64,000 bases of DNA from Pseudorhodobacter sp. PARRP1 (GCA_002256245.1 NKIU01000002.1:496001-560000); one strand, 5' to 3'; counted from the first letter of the stretch, positions 42,308 to 53,886 are shown. Notes: generated by a model not told the origin, from the sequence alone. Translations and numbers: made by a program.

Positions 42308-42324
42308 CTTCCGCTCCTAAAGGC

Positions 42325-43683
42325 TTAGCCCGCCCCAAACATTTCACCGACGAAAGCCGTGAGGTCCGGCATTTGCCGCACCTTCATGCCCTCGACCTGC
42401 CCAAGCTTAGACCCCTTGGGCGCGATTGCCTGTGAGAAACCAAGTTTTGCGGCTTCTTTCAACCTGTTTTCGGTCTGACTGACCGGGCGCAGGGCCCCGG
42501 AGAGGCTGATTTCTCCGAATAACACTGTTTCCGGCGGAATGCTGACGTCTTCGCGGGCCGAAATGAGTGCTGCGGCAACGGCAAGATCGGCGGCAGGTTC
42601 GGTCACGCGCATGCCACCCGCGACGTTGAGAAACACATCCAGCCCCGCAAACGGGATGCCGCAGCGGGCTTCCAGCACGGCGAGGATGGTAGAGAGCCTG
42701 CCTGAGTCGAGGCCCACAACCGTGCGGCGCGGGGTGCCGAGGGGGGAGGGCGCGACGAGGGCCTGAATTTCGGTCAACACGGGTCTGGTGCCTTCGATAC
42801 CTGCAAAAACCGCCGAGCCGGGGGTGGGCTGGCCGCGTTCGGACAGGAATAGTGCCGAAGGGTTAAGGACCTGTTGCAAGCCGTCGCCGGTCATCTCGAA
42901 CACGCCAATCTCATCGGCGGGGCCGAAGCGGTTTTTCACCGCGCGCAGGATGCGGAACTGGTGGCCACGTTCGCCCTCAAAGTAAAGCACGGTATCGACC
43001 ATGTGTTCGACCACGCGCGGGCCGGCGATCTGGCCGTCTTTGGTGACATGACCCACCAAGATCACCGCCACACCGCGACGTTTGGCGAAGGTGACAAGCT
43101 CGTGTGCGGCGGCGCGGACTTGGCTGACCGAACCGGGCGCGCTATCGACGGTATCGAGCCACATGGTCTGGATGGAATCGATGATGGCAAGGCCGGGGCG
43201 TTCGTTGTCGAGCGTTGTCAGGATGTCGCGCAGGTTGGTTTCGGCACCCAAGGCGACGGGCGATTGCGTCAGGCCAAGGCGCGCTGCGCGCATCTGCACT
43301 TGGGCGGTGGCTTCCTCGCCCGAGATATAAAGGCATTTGACGCCGTGGCGTGAGAACGACGCCGCGGCCTGCAACAGCAGCGTCGATTTGCCGATGCCGG
43401 GATCGCCGCCGACAAGGATGGCCGAGGCTGGCACAAGGCCGCCGCCCAGCACGCGGTCTAATTCTTCGATGCCAGAGGAGGCGCGGGGTGGGGCCTCGCC
43501 CACGGTGGCAAGGTCGGTCAGGTGGATGGCGCGGCCCTTGCCGCCCAAGGCTTTCGGGCCAGCCGACAGGGGCGCTTCCTCGACCAAGGTATTCCAGCCG
43601 CCGCAGCCTTCGCATTTGCCGATCCATTTGCGATGGGATGCGCCGCAGGTGGTGCAGGTGAACGTGGGGGAGTTTTTGCTCAT
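42325..43683 (-). CDS. radA: DNA repair protein RadA
   Basis: A 452-residue RecA-like branch-migration ATPase. It has an N-terminal C4 zinc finger (CTTCG, CEGCGGWN), Walker A GGDPGIGKST, the RadA-specific KNRFG, and a C-terminal Lon-like domain with GLDSGRLSTILAVLE. ATG 43683 (MSKNSP) is chosen in place of the longer 43701 start. It promotes recombination intermediates. Confidence 0.96.
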   Translation of the reverse strand: MSKNSPTFTCTTCGASHRKWIGKCEGCGGWNTLVEEAPLSAGPKALGGKGRAIHLTDLATVGEAPPRASSGIEELDRVLGGGLVPASAILVGGDPGIGKSTLLLQAAASFSRHGVKCLYISGEEATAQVQMRAARLGLTQSPVALGAETNLRDILTTLDNERPGLAIIDSIQTMWLDTVDSAPGSVSQVRAAAHELVTFAKRRGVAVILVGHVTKDGQIAGPRVVEHMVDTVLYFEGERGHQFRILRAVKNRFGPADEIGVFEMTGDGLQQVLNPSALFLSERGQPTPGSAVFAGIEGTRPVLTEIQALVAPSPLGTPRRTVVGLDSGRLSTILAVLEARCGIPFAGLDVFLNVAGGMRVTEPAADLAVAAALISAREDVSIPPETVLFGEISLSGALRPVSQTENRLKEAAKLGFSQAIAPKGSKLGQVEGMKVRQMPDLTAFVGEMFGAG

Positions 43684-43713
43684 GGCTTTCCATGCCCGCA
43701 AATCGGCGTGGCC

Positions 43714-44136
43714 TCAAGATGTTTCCGTTTTGTGCGATATGAACAGCGAGACGAGGATGCAGGCGGTGAACAGATAGAGGCCCCATGCGGTTTCAATCGT
43801 GACATAGCCCGCACCTTTGGCGATGACGAGGTAGAGCGCGATCAGGAACACCTCGGCCATCGCCAGCTTGCCCAAGGCGTGCAGCGCGGGCAGGGTTTTC
43901 GGTGACAGCAGGCCAAAGTGGATCAGCGCAAGGCCAAGGGTTTTGGCGAAGGGCGCGAAGACCGCCAGGAAGGTGACGAGCAGGGCAAACGCGGGGTCGC
44001 TGCCCCACAAGGATTGCAGGCCGGTGATGACCGAGATTTCATCCATGCCAAAGATCGGCAGCAAGGCCGCGCGCAGCAGGGGGGCGAACCATGCGACCGG
44101 AAACGCGATGAGCAGGGCAAGGTTGAGATATTTCAC
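43714..44136 (-). CDS. PqiA-family (paraquat-inducible protein A) membrane protein
   Basis: A 140-residue protein with about four helices, starting at GTG 44136, which overlaps the previous stop (GTGA). The segment LGKLAMAEVFLIALYLVIAK matches one PqiA half; only one such unit is present, compared with two in E. coli PqiA. Upstream in-frame codons are not homologous. It may act in lipid trafficking at the inner membrane. Confidence 0.75.
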   Translation of the reverse strand: MKYLNLALLIAFPVAWFAPLLRAALLPIFGMDEISVITGLQSLWGSDPAFALLVTFLAVFAPFAKTLGLALIHFGLLSPKTLPALHALGKLAMAEVFLIALYLVIAKGAGYVTIETAWGLYLFTACILVSLFISHKTETS

Positions 44137-44873
44137 AGCAAGGCCAAGGTCAGCAGAATAGCTGCAAGGGGAAGCGAGAACGCAAAGCCGATCAGGCCGT
44201 AGCCCAAGGCGCCCACAATGCCGCCCAGCAGGAATGTGCCCAAGAGTTGCAGCAGGATGGCAAGTTTTGCGCGGTCGGCACGGATCGGGGCATGGAAGGC
44301 GCGGCCATAGACGGCGCGCCCAAGTTCGATGCCGACATCGGTGATCATGCCGGTGGCGTGGGTGGTGCGGATGCGGGCGTAAGAGATTTTGGTGATGGTG
44401 GCGTTTTGCAGGCCCATGATGAAGCACAAAAGCGCAAGGCCCGCGGTGTGGGCAAGGTTTGGCGGCAGCGGTGTTGCCCCAACGGCGGCAAGGGCCGCCA
44501 GCAAAGCGCCTTGCAGGCCGATGGGCAGGGAATATTGGTGGGCGGGCTTGTGGGCGCGGCCCCAGTTGATCACGATGGCCGAAGTGGCGGCCCCGCAGAT
44601 GAAAAGGCTGATCGCGAACAGGCTTTGCATCACAAGGGCAAGGTTGTGCAGCACCAGATTGTCAGCCAGCGCCGAAAGATAGCCGGTCATGTGCGAGGTG
44701 TAGCTGCCCAGCAGGATGAAGCCGCCTGCATTGGCCGCCCCCGCAATGCCCGCAAGGATCAGCGCCAGCGCACGGTCAGAGCTTGCAGCGCGGTGGTGCG
44801 CAGCGATCAGCCGGACGCGGCGCAGGGCTGCGGATCGGGGCTTGGCGACTTTTGGCTTTGGCGCGGGGGACAT
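44133..44873 (-). CDS. DUF1275 (YoaK-like) membrane protein
   Basis: A 246-residue protein with six predicted helices and the family features GAANAGGFILLGSYTSHMTG near residue 45 and CFIMGLQNATITK near residue 150. The N-terminal 30 residues are basic. Function of the family is unknown. Confidence 0.88.
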   Translation of the reverse strand: MSPAPKPKVAKPRSAALRRVRLIAAHHRAASSDRALALILAGIAGAANAGGFILLGSYTSHMTGYLSALADNLVLHNLALVMQSLFAISLFICGAATSAIVINWGRAHKPAHQYSLPIGLQGALLAALAAVGATPLPPNLAHTAGLALLCFIMGLQNATITKISYARIRTTHATGMITDVGIELGRAVYGRAFHAPIRADRAKLAILLQLLGTFLLGGIVGALGYGLIGFAFSLPLAAILLTLALL

Positions 44874-44948
44874 GACGGCTCGGGGTTGGGGCGGCTTCGG
44901 ATAAGGCTTGGCCCAGTGTTACGCCCTGCACAGCCCTGCGCAAGCGCG

Positions 44949-45716
44949 CTATTTGCCGGGTTTCGGCAAGGCGACCACATTGGCGTCGCGGTGATCTTCC
45001 ATATCGAAGTCATAGCCCAAGGTTGGCAGAATTTCCTTCAGATCGGCCTCTAGCCGCCGCAGTTGCACTTGCGCCTGAACTTCCTCGGCCTGCACATCGC
45101 CCATCCAGCGGCGCAACTCGTCACAGGTGCGGCGCGCGATGGCCAGACGGTCGGTCAATTGCTGAACCTCTTCCTGACGTTGTTGCAGAAAGCTTTTGGC
45201 GCGGGCGACCTTGATGTCGGAATAGGCCTGCGCCAGCTCGCGCGTCTCAAGGCTCATATGGGCTGCCAGTTGCAGCAACTCGGGTTCAAGTTGCTGAAAA
45301 TCGGGGTGGTTGCGCAGATGCTCCATCCGCGCGCGCATCGCTTCAAACTCTCCGGAAAGCGCGAAGGCACCGGCACGGTCGGCGGCATGGGCCTGCCGGT
45401 AGGCCTGCGCCACATCATCGCGGCCCATCGCAAAGCTGCGGTGGCTCCGCTCCAGCCGAGCCATGCGGGTGTTGGCGGGCAGGTAGAACGTCATCAGCAC
45501 CAGCATGACGGTCAGGCCAAGTTGCAGCCACATCCCGGCATTGGGCAAGGCTGTGCCGCCAAAGAACAGCGCGACCTGCGGCCAAGGCAACATGCCGAAT
45601 GCGGCGGCGAGGCTGGCGGTGCTCAACATAAGCGCCAGTATCACGATCATCACCTGCGCTGCGGTTTGAACCACAGCGCGCGCCGTCTGCCCCGTCTCGC
45701 GCCAATTCACCGACAT
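44949..45716 (-). CDS. membrane-anchored coiled-coil protein
   Basis: A 255-residue protein: two N-terminal helices (about residues 18-45 and 57-78) and a long charged helical region from about 100 to 235 predicted to form coiled coil (QQRQEEVQQLTDRLAIARR). ATG 45716 follows a G-rich Shine-Dalgarno; longer starts add a basic unlikely leader. Not recognised by family. Confidence 0.7.
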   Translation of the reverse strand: MSVNWRETGQTARAVVQTAAQVMIVILALMLSTASLAAAFGMLPWPQVALFFGGTALPNAGMWLQLGLTVMLVLMTFYLPANTRMARLERSHRSFAMGRDDVAQAYRQAHAADRAGAFALSGEFEAMRARMEHLRNHPDFQQLEPELLQLAAHMSLETRELAQAYSDIKVARAKSFLQQRQEEVQQLTDRLAIARRTCDELRRWMGDVQAEEVQAQVQLRRLEADLKEILPTLGYDFDMEDHRDANVVALPKPGK

Positions 45717-45900
45717 CATACCCCCACCATACATCCGACCCGCCGCGCCGCCTTGCGACCTGCGTTTGTAAGATACCTTTCGGAATTGCCGGAATTTTGC
45801 AAACAATTTGCTTCAATCGCAGTAACTTAGCGATCAAATCGCCATTCTGGCGCAGGGTTGTTTCGGCTTCGGAAACAGTCACACAACCGCTGCGGGAAAG

Positions 45901-46299
45901 CTAGGCGGCGGGTGCCACAAATGCGTAATAGGCCAAGGCCGCCACGACCAGCGCGCCGCAGAGAATCACCAGCAGATGCGCCCAGCGGGGGTTCAGACCC
46001 GAGCGCCACGCCTCGCGCAGCCAGTCTTGCAGCACATAGCCGAAGGTGAACAGCGTCATCGAGCGGTTCATGCCCAAAAGATCCGCCTCGGTGGGGTGCC
46101 AAGGTGCCAGCATCCATAACGTCAATGCAATCGAGGTGATGATCTGCACCCATGCCAGAATACGATCGTCCGAGCGCGCGTTCAGGCTGGCGATACCTGC
46201 GACGGCGATGGCCGCAGGCAGCAGCGCGATGGCAACCGCCACCATGGGGCGCTGCGAAATAGCGATCAGTTGCGCGCCAAGGCCAAGAACGTCGGTCAT
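45901..46299 (-). CDS. four-helix membrane protein downstream of mlaF
   Basis: A 132-residue hydrophobic protein with helices around 18-38, 48-66, 78-92 and 106-128. It overlaps mlaF by 4 bp and is the last gene of the alr-mlaE-mlaF operon. No family recognised. A link to envelope lipid transport is contextual. Confidence 0.7.
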   Translation of the reverse strand: MTDVLGLGAQLIAISQRPMVAVAIALLPAAIAVAGIASLNARSDDRILAWVQIITSIALTLWMLAPWHPTEADLLGMNRSMTLFTFGYVLQDWLREAWRSGLNPRWAHLLVILCGALVVAALAYYAFVAPAA

Positions 46300-47042
46300 C
46301 GGACAGATTCGATCGGGCCGTCGGCGCGGCCATGGATGAATTGCTGCAAATAGGGGTCGTCAGCCTGATCCATATCGCCCACCGGGCCAGTCCAGCGGAT
46401 CAGCCCATCGTGCAGCATCGCCACCCGGTCAGCAATGGCGCGGACCGAGGACATATCATGGGTGATCGTCATCGCGGTCGCCCCCATTTCGGTGACAATC
46501 TCGCGGATCAGCGCGTTGATCACGCCGGACATGATCGGATCAAGCCCGGTGGTGGGCTCGTCAAAGAAGATGATCTCGGGCTCGGCGGCAATCGCACGGG
46601 CAAGGCCGACGCGCTTTTGCATACCGCCCGAAAGCTCGCCCGGGAACTGATCTGCGACCTCGGGCTTCAGCCCGACGCGGCGTAACTTTTCGATGGCGAT
46701 GGCGCGGGCTTCGTCTTTCGGGCGCTTGCTGGCGCCGCGCATCAGGCGGAAGGCGACGTTTTCCCAGACGCGCAAGCTGTCAAACAGCGCACCGCCCTGA
46801 AACAACATGCCGAACCGGGCAAGGAACGCATCGCGGTTGGCTTCGCGCACATCGGCGCCGTCCAGTGTGATGCGCCCGGAATCAGGCGTGACCAGCCCAA
46901 GGATCGACTTCAACAGCACCGACTTTCCGGTGCCAGAGCCGCCGATCACCACCATGCTTTGCCCGCGCGGGATGGTCAGGTTGACGCCGCGCAGCACATG
47001 GTTCTTGCCAAAGGTTTTGACGACGCGGGAAAGCTCTATCAT
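46296..47042 (-). CDS. mlaF: ABC ATPase MlaF (phospholipid transport)
   Basis: A 248-residue ATPase: Walker A GGSGTGKS (residues 34-41), signature LSGGMQKRVGLARA, Walker B IIFFDEPTTGLDP. This combination and the adjacent MlaE permease identify the Mla phospholipid transporter that maintains outer-membrane asymmetry. ATG 47042 overlaps the mlaE stop. MlaD (MCE protein) is not in this operon. Confidence 0.92.
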   Translation of the reverse strand: MIELSRVVKTFGKNHVLRGVNLTIPRGQSMVVIGGSGTGKSVLLKSILGLVTPDSGRITLDGADVREANRDAFLARFGMLFQGGALFDSLRVWENVAFRLMRGASKRPKDEARAIAIEKLRRVGLKPEVADQFPGELSGGMQKRVGLARAIAAEPEIIFFDEPTTGLDPIMSGVINALIREIVTEMGATAMTITHDMSSVRAIADRVAMLHDGLIRWTGPVGDMDQADDPYLQQFIHGRADGPIESVR

Positions 47043-47833
47043 GATCCGAACATCACCGAGGTCAGCACGAAGTTGGCAGCAAGGATCAGGATTGACGCAG
47101 TTGCCACGGCGTTCTTGGTGGCCGATCCCACACCTTGCGCACCGCGGCCCGAGTTCATGCCATAGTAGCAACCGATCAGCGTGGCGATGAAGCCAAACAC
47201 AGCGCCCTTGATCAAAGACGACACCACATCCGGGGTCTGCAGAAAATCGACAGTGTTCTTGATGTAGCTGGCGCGGTTGAAGCCCAACTGCTCGGTCGAG
47301 ACCAGAAAGCCGCCCATGATGCCAATGATATCGCCCACCCCAACCAGCAGCGGCACGGTCAGAAAGCCCGCCAGCACACGCGGAACCGTAAGGTATTTCA
47401 TCGGGTTGGTCGAAAGCGTGGTCAGCGCGTCGATCTGTTCTGTCACCTTCATCGTGGCGATTTCGGCAGCGATGGATGACGTGACGCGGGCCGCGATCAT
47501 CAGGCCGACCAGCACGGGGCCAAGTTCGCGCACCATACCGATGGCCACGATTTGCGGCACCACGGCTTCGGCCGAAAAGCGTTGGCCGCCGGCGTAGATT
47601 TGCAACGCCAATGCCCCGCCGGTGAAGATCGCGGTAAGGCCCACGACCGGCAGCGAGAGCCAGCCCACTTGCAGCAGGGCCGAGAAAAACTCGCGCCGGT
47701 AAAACGGCGGGCGGACGATGTGATACAGCGTGATGGCCGCATAGATTGCAACCCTGCCCACCGCGGCCAGCGCGTTGAACGTGGCACGGCCAAGGCTGGC
47801 AAGGCCTGCTTCGGGCAGGGCAAGCAGGCTCAC
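47039..47833 (-). CDS. mlaE: MlaE-type ABC permease
   Basis: A 264-residue MlaE/YrbE permease with about five helices and family motifs: [16 protein letters not shown] near residue 100 and [14 protein letters not shown] just after. It overlaps alr by 4 bp upstream and mlaF downstream. Confidence 0.93.
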   Translation of the reverse strand: MSLLALPEAGLASLGRATFNALAAVGRVAIYAAITLYHIVRPPFYRREFFSALLQVGWLSLPVVGLTAIFTGGALALQIYAGGQRFSAEAVVPQIVAIGMVRELGPVLVGLMIAARVTSSIAAEIATMKVTEQIDALTTLSTNPMKYLTVPRVLAGFLTVPLLVGVGDIIGIMGGFLVSTEQLGFNRASYIKNTVDFLQTPDVVSSLIKGAVFGFIATLIGCYYGMNSGRGAQGVGSATKNAVATASILILAANFVLTSVMFGS

Positions 47834-48879
47834 GCGGTGCCCTCGTAGTAACGGCGGGTGTAGCGGGAGCTGAGACCTGTCAGGATTTCGTAACCGATGG
47901 TGCCTGCAATATCGGCCAGATCATCGGCTGACTGGTTCGGGCCGATGATATCGAGATAGCGCGGGATTTGTGGCAGATGGCTGATATCGACGGTGATCAG
48001 ATCCATCGACACCCGTCCGATCAGCGGGCAGGGCGTGTCGCCATCCCACAGCACCGCGTTGTTTGACAAGCTGCGCGGCAGGCCATCGGCGTAGCCCGCC
48101 GACAGGGTGGCCACCGTCGAAGGCGCTTCTGCGATCCAGGCGCAAGAATAGCCCACAGCCTCACCGGGGGCGACGGCGCGGGTCTGGATCACCGGCAGCG
48201 ACAGCGTGACGGCAGGGCGCGCGGCCTCATAGGGGCGGCCGCCATAAAGGCCGATGCCGGGGCGGGTCAGGTCAAAGTGATACTTCGGCCCGAGCAGGAT
48301 GCCGCCAGTCGCTGCCAGCGAGCGCGGCACGCCGGTGCCGTTGGTCATGGCAAGGAACGTCGCAAGCTGGGTCTCATTCAGGCCATGGTCGGGATCATCG
48401 GCGCAGGCCAGATGCGACATCAAGAGTTCAGGGCCAGCTTCCAGCACGAAAGGGGCAATCGCCTCCCATTCGGGTTCTTCCATGCCAAGCCGGTTCATGC
48501 CGGTATCGAGTTGCACACCGAAGGCCTGTCCCGGCAGTGATTCGAGATGGCGCGTGACTTGATCCAGACTGTTGAGCATCGGGGTCAGATCCAGATCGCC
48601 GATCATGTCGGTATCGCCGGGCATGTGGCCCGACAGGATGCAGATCTGAGGGCCTGGCCCGAGGACTTGCCGCAGCGTCGCACCCTCTTCGGCCACGGCC
48701 ACGAAAAACCGCCGTGCACCGGCTTGCGCCAGGGCACGCGCGACCCGCGTGATGCCAAGCCCATAGGCGTCGGCTTTGACCACGGCTGCGGTCTGCACCC
48801 CCGAAGCGGAGGCTTTATCCAACGCCCGCCAATTGGCGGCGATGGCGTCGAGGTCGATGGAGAGCGTTGCTGTTGACAT
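47830..48879 (-). CDS. alr: alanine racemase
   Basis: A 349-residue PLP enzyme producing D-alanine for peptidoglycan. PLP lysine K35 lies in [12 protein letters not shown]; the catalytic tyrosine lies in [10 protein letters not shown]. It heads the alr-mlaE-mlaF-45901 operon with 4-bp overlaps. Its place near dnaB is typical in alphaproteobacteria. Confidence 0.96.
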   Translation of the reverse strand: MSTATLSIDLDAIAANWRALDKASASGVQTAAVVKADAYGLGITRVARALAQAGARRFFVAVAEEGATLRQVLGPGPQICILSGHMPGDTDMIGDLDLTPMLNSLDQVTRHLESLPGQAFGVQLDTGMNRLGMEEPEWEAIAPFVLEAGPELLMSHLACADDPDHGLNETQLATFLAMTNGTGVPRSLAATGGILLGPKYHFDLTRPGIGLYGGRPYEAARPAVTLSLPVIQTRAVAPGEAVGYSCAWIAEAPSTVATLSAGYADGLPRSLSNNAVLWDGDTPCPLIGRVSMDLITVDISHLPQIPRYLDIIGPNQSADDLADIAGTIGYEILTGLSSRYTRRYYEGTA

Positions 48880-49090
48880 AGGCTGGTTTTGACAGGGCCG
48901 TGCGCGGGGTCAAGGGGGAATTCGCGACTGAGCGTGAACTGGGGCGATCTTGGGTGGCATCGAGCCACCACGCGATCGCTGCTGCCGCGGGGATTTGCCG
49001 GAAAGCTGGCTTTTATGGCAGATGTCCGCGCTTGCGGTGGTCACATTTCAGATACCGCAACCCGGCCCGGCCAACACGGGGTTCGGGCGC

Positions 49091-50044
<954 letters not shown>

Positions 50045-50093
50045 CTACGTCGGGGATATCTCTGCCAATGTGAAACGACAGCGTCGGTTGGTA

Positions 50094-51605
50094 TCAGAAC
50101 CCGACGTCGTCGCCGGGGCCAGAGCCTTGCCATTGCTTTGCAAGGTTGCCAAAGCGGGTGAAGCGCCCCTCAAACGACAGTTCGACCGAGCCGATCGGGC
50201 CGTGGCGCTGCTTGCCGATGATGACTTCGGCCTTGCCGCGCACCTGCTCCATCACAACCTGCCACTGCGCGATTTTTTCCAACTCGTGATCGCCGGGTTT
50301 TTCGCGTTCTTTGTAGTATTCGTCGCGATACACGAACATCACCACATCGGCGTCTTGCTCGATCGAGCCGGATTCGCGCAGATCCGACAGTTGCGGACGC
50401 TTGTCTTCGCGGCTTTCAACCTGACGCGAAAGCTGGCTGAGGGCGATCACCGGAATATTCAGCTCCTTGGCGATCGCCTTAAGGCCTTGGGTGATTTCCG
50501 AGACTTCCTGCACCCGGTTGTCGCCTTTGCCGGTGCCCTTGAGCAGTTGCAGATAGTCGATGATCAGCACGTCCAGCCCATGCGTGCGTTTGAGGCGGCG
50601 GGCGCGGGCGGCGACCTGGCTGATCGGAAGGGCCGGGGTGTCGTCGATGTAGAGCGGGCAGGATTCAAGTTCCTTTGCCGCTTCGACGAACTTGCGGAAC
50701 TCGAATTCCTGCATGTCACCGCGCCGGATTTGCTCGGACGGCACTTCCGAGGCTTCAGACAGAATGCGGGCGGCGAGTTGTTCCGAGCTCATCTCAAGGC
50801 TGAAAAAGCCTACCACGCCGCCTTCGACCGCCCCCTCGTGGCCCTCGTGTGTGCGGCCGCGCTTGTAGGCTTTGGCGACGTTGAAGGCGATGTTGGTGGC
50901 AAGCGAGGTTTTGCCCATCGAGGGGCGACCGGCAAGGATCAGAAGGTCAGAGGCGTGCAGGCCGCCGAGTTTCTTGTCGAGATCAATCAACCCCGTTGAA
51001 ATGCCAGCCAGACCACCGCCGCGCTGGTAGGCCGCGTTCGCCGAGTTGACAGCCTCTGTCACCGCTTTCAGGAATGATTGAAAGCCGCGTTCCGCAACGC
51101 CCTGTTCGCCCAATTTGTAAAGCCGCTGTTCGGCCTCTATGATTTGATCCTTCGGTTCGGAATCAATCTCGACCTTGGCAGCTTTGGCGGTCAGATCACG
51201 GCCCAACGCCATCAACTCGCGCCGCACGGCCAGATCGTAGATCATCTGCGCATAGTCGCGCGCCGCATAGGATGAAATCGCAGCCCCCGCCAGACGCACC
51301 AGATAGGACGCGCCGCCAAGCTCCTTCAGCCCGTCATCATCCTCGAAATACACTTTCAGCGTAACCGGCGAGACGAGCGCGTTTTTCTGGATACGGGCGG
51401 CGGCGCGTTCAAAGATGCGCTGATGCACCGGATCAAAAAAATGCTCGGGCTTCACCAGCGAGGCTATGCGGTCATAGACATCGTTGTTGGTCAGGATCGC
51501 GCCCAGCAGTTGCTGCTCGGCCTCGATGTTATGCGGCAGCGCCTCGGTTTCCGGGGCGGCGGGAAGGGCCGGCGGCATCGGGCGGAGGGTGGCGAGTTCG
51601 TTCAT
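50094..51605 (-). CDS. dnaB: replicative DNA helicase DnaB
   Basis: A 503-residue hexameric helicase. The N-terminal domain begins PHNIEAEQQLLGAIL; the ATPase core has Walker A AGRPSMGKTS, Walker B LIIDYLQL and the arginine-finger region KQRHGPIG. ATG 51605 is preferred over 51617 because GAGG lies 6 bp before it. DnaA-box-like sites lie in its upstream region. Confidence 0.97.
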   Translation of the reverse strand: MNELATLRPMPPALPAAPETEALPHNIEAEQQLLGAILTNNDVYDRIASLVKPEHFFDPVHQRIFERAAARIQKNALVSPVTLKVYFEDDDGLKELGGASYLVRLAGAAISSYAARDYAQMIYDLAVRRELMALGRDLTAKAAKVEIDSEPKDQIIEAEQRLYKLGEQGVAERGFQSFLKAVTEAVNSANAAYQRGGGLAGISTGLIDLDKKLGGLHASDLLILAGRPSMGKTSLATNIAFNVAKAYKRGRTHEGHEGAVEGGVVGFFSLEMSSEQLAARILSEASEVPSEQIRRGDMQEFEFRKFVEAAKELESCPLYIDDTPALPISQVAARARRLKRTHGLDVLIIDYLQLLKGTGKGDNRVQEVSEITQGLKAIAKELNIPVIALSQLSRQVESREDKRPQLSDLRESGSIEQDADVVMFVYRDEYYKEREKPGDHELEKIAQWQVVMEQVRGKAEVIIGKQRHGPIGSVELSFEGRFTRFGNLAKQWQGSGPGDDVGF

Positions 51606-51691
51606 CGGGTGCCTCATGCTCTGAGCCGGAGATACCGGTCAGGGGGCGTTATTGCCCCATCTTGGCCCGCCGCGATAGGCAGGCATATCTT

Positions 51692-51852
51692 GGTGGATAA
51701 GTCTGAATTGAGTCGCAGGGCGACAGTGCAATCTACCACATCTTGCGATGCCATGGCGGATATTCCACCACGGAGCCCGAGAATCGGCAGAGTTATTCAC
51801 ACAGCACGCACAGCGCGCGGGGCGTGCGCGGACAAAAGAATTCTGTGGATTA
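51692..51852. promoter_or_regulatory. cluster of three DnaA-box-like 9-mers upstream of dnaB
   Basis: TTATTCACA (51793-51801) fits the TTATNCACA consensus. TTATCCACC (complement of 51692-51700) and TAATCCACA (complement of 51844-51852) each differ by one base. The rest of the 244-bp dnaB-pyrE gap shows no ORF. Confidence 0.4.
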
Positions 51853-52530
51853 CTTTGCGCCGCGTGCTGCCTGCCAAGCGCGCGGGTCGTGCAGAAACGC
51901 CTCAACCTCGGCCAAGGTCTTGGCATCAAAGGCACCTTGGCTGCGGGCCTCGGCCAGCACATCCCACCATGTGCACAGATGGTGCAGGGCCACCCCATGA
52001 TCGGCAAGGCGCTGCGTGGTTTCGGGGAAAATACCGTAGTAGAAAATCACCGCCGTATGCGCACAGGTCGCGCCGGTCTCGCGGATGGCATCGACGAACG
52101 ACAGCTTCGATCCGCCGTCGGTGGTCAGATCTTCCACCAGCAGCACGCGCTGACCTTCGCGCATTTCGCCCTCGATGCGGGCATTGCGGCCATAGCCTTT
52201 GGGCTTTTTGCGCACATAGGTCATCGGCAGGGCAAGCCGCTCGGCCACCCATGCCCCAAATGGAATGCCTGCGGTTTCGCCGCCCGCGATGTTGTCAAAT
52301 GCCTCAAAGCCAGCGTCGCGCATCACGGTGACGGTTAGAAAATCCATCAGGGTGGCGCGAATACGCGGGTAGCTGATCAGCTTGCGGCAGTCGATATAAG
52401 TCGGGCTGGGCAAGCCGCTGGCAAGGGTGAAAGGCGTCTCGGCGTTGAAGTGCACCGCCTTGATCTCCAACAGAGCGCGCGCGGTAAGGCGGGCGATTTC
52501 TTCACGCGCGGGAAAGCTGGTGGGGATCAT
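51850..52530 (-). CDS. pyrE: orotate phosphoribosyltransferase
   Basis: A 226-residue pyrimidine synthesis enzyme converting orotate and PRPP to OMP. The PRPP loop reads [15 protein letters not shown] and the mobile loop [13 protein letters not shown]. Shares strand and pathway with pyrC, 120 bp upstream. Confidence 0.95.
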   Translation of the reverse strand: MIPTSFPAREEIARLTARALLEIKAVHFNAETPFTLASGLPSPTYIDCRKLISYPRIRATLMDFLTVTVMRDAGFEAFDNIAGGETAGIPFGAWVAERLALPMTYVRKKPKGYGRNARIEGEMREGQRVLLVEDLTTDGGSKLSFVDAIRETGATCAHTAVIFYYGIFPETTQRLADHGVALHHLCTWWDVLAEARSQGAFDAKTLAEVEAFLHDPRAWQAARGAK

Positions 52531-52549
52531 GGCAGTTCCTTTCTGGGGC

Positions 52550-52636
52550 TTTCATCCGTTTTCAAATATCCTCGCCGAAGGCTTGTGCCGCTGATGCGGG
52601 ATGCAGCGTCGGGGATATTGAGACCAAGATGAAACG
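52550..52636. repeat. inverted pair of GATATTT-type repeats
   Basis: A reverse copy (52550-52580, TTTCATCCGTTTTCAAATAT) faces a forward copy (52609-52636, GTCGGGGATATTGAGACCAA) in the pyrC-pyrE gap. The pair could fold into a hairpin in the pyrE leader. Confidence 0.6.
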
Positions 52637-52649
52637 GCTTGGTAATGGT

Positions 52650-53693
52650 TCAGGCCTCGACGTGCCAATGCACGGCAAAGCCGGGGTTGAAGACGGTGAC
52701 GGGGCCTGCTTCGGTGAGAATTTTCTCGGGAAAGCTTTGCGGGTTTTCGTGTTTCACAAGGGTGAGCGTGGTCTCATTCACCGGCAAGCGGTAGAACGCG
52801 GGGCCGTTCAGGCTGCTGAAGGCCTCGAGTTTGTCGAGTGCGGCTTCTTCTTCGAACACGTGGGCCAGCAGCGGCATGGTGTTGGTGGCCGTAAAGCAAC
52901 CCGCGCAACCACAGGCATGTTCTTTCAGCGCATCAACATGCGGGGCCGAGTCGGTGCCCAGAAAGAAGCGCGCATCGCCCGAGGTGGCGGCTGCGCGCAG
53001 GGCAAGGCGGTGCTTTTCCCGTTTGGCAACCGGCAGGCAATAGTAGTGCGGCCGGATGCCCCCCGCGAGGATGTGGTTGCGGTTGATGATCAGATGATGC
53101 GTGGTGATGGTTGCTGCCAGATCCTCGCCCCCGCTGCGGGCATAGGCCACGCCATCCTCGGTGGTGATATGCTCCATCACCACGCGCAAACCGGGGATGC
53201 GGCGGCGCAACGGGTCAAGGACGGTGTCGATAAACACAGCCTCGCGGTCGAAGATATCCACCGACGGGTCGGTGACTTCGCCGTGCAGGCACAGCGGCAG
53301 GCCGATCTCGGCCATCTTTTCCAGCACGCCCTGCACCTTGTCGAAATCCTTCACACCCGAGTGCGAATTGGTGGTGGCCCCTGCGGGATAAAGTTTGACG
53401 GCCTTCACCAGCCCCGAAGCGGCAGCGGCAGCGACATCGGCGGCATCGGTGCCTTCGGTAAGGTACAGCGTCATCAGCGGCTCGAACGCAGCACCCGCGG
53501 GCAATGCCGCCAGAATGCGGTCCCGATATGCCGCGGCCTGCGCGCCGGTGACCACGGGCGGCACCAGATTGGGCATGATGATCGCGCGGGCGAAATGCCG
53601 CGAGGTTTCGGGCAGCACCCCTTTCAGCATCGCGCCATCGCGCAGGTGCAGGTGCCAGTCATCGGGGCGGCGAAGCGTAAGGCTCTGTGTCAT
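52650..53693 (-). CDS. pyrC: dihydroorotase (class II)
   Basis: A 347-residue amidohydrolase. It has DWHLHLRDG (residues 12-20) with the HxH zinc ligands, the carbamylated-lysine segment [10 protein letters not shown] near residue 95, and LCLHGEV and VMEHIT ligands. Catalyses ring closure of carbamoyl aspartate. Confidence 0.96.
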   Translation of the reverse strand: MTQSLTLRRPDDWHLHLRDGAMLKGVLPETSRHFARAIIMPNLVPPVVTGAQAAAYRDRILAALPAGAAFEPLMTLYLTEGTDAADVAAAAASGLVKAVKLYPAGATTNSHSGVKDFDKVQGVLEKMAEIGLPLCLHGEVTDPSVDIFDREAVFIDTVLDPLRRRIPGLRVVMEHITTEDGVAYARSGGEDLAATITTHHLIINRNHILAGGIRPHYYCLPVAKREKHRLALRAAATSGDARFFLGTDSAPHVDALKEHACGCAGCFTATNTMPLLAHVFEEEAALDKLEAFSSLNGPAFYRLPVNETTLTLVKHENPQSFPEKILTEAGPVTVFNPGFAVHWHVEA

Positions 53694-53886
53694 GGCGACC
53701 CAGATAGCCTACGGGCGGATGATTCTCTAGGGGCCGTTTCTGGGTGTCGATGTCTTACGCAAACGGCAGGTCAGCGGAGCAGGTTGCGGGTTCTGCACGT
53801 CATGCACCGCCAACGTGCGCAGAAATCTCTTGCTGCGGTGCGGCATGGGGCTGCATACTCTGCCCGGGCCAGTGCAGGAGCGCGAC

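Noticed and set aside
51606-51849. Chromosomal replication origin
   Set aside because: Only three DnaA-box-like sites, two imperfect, no AT-rich unwinding region, and no dnaA, parAB or hemE neighbours.
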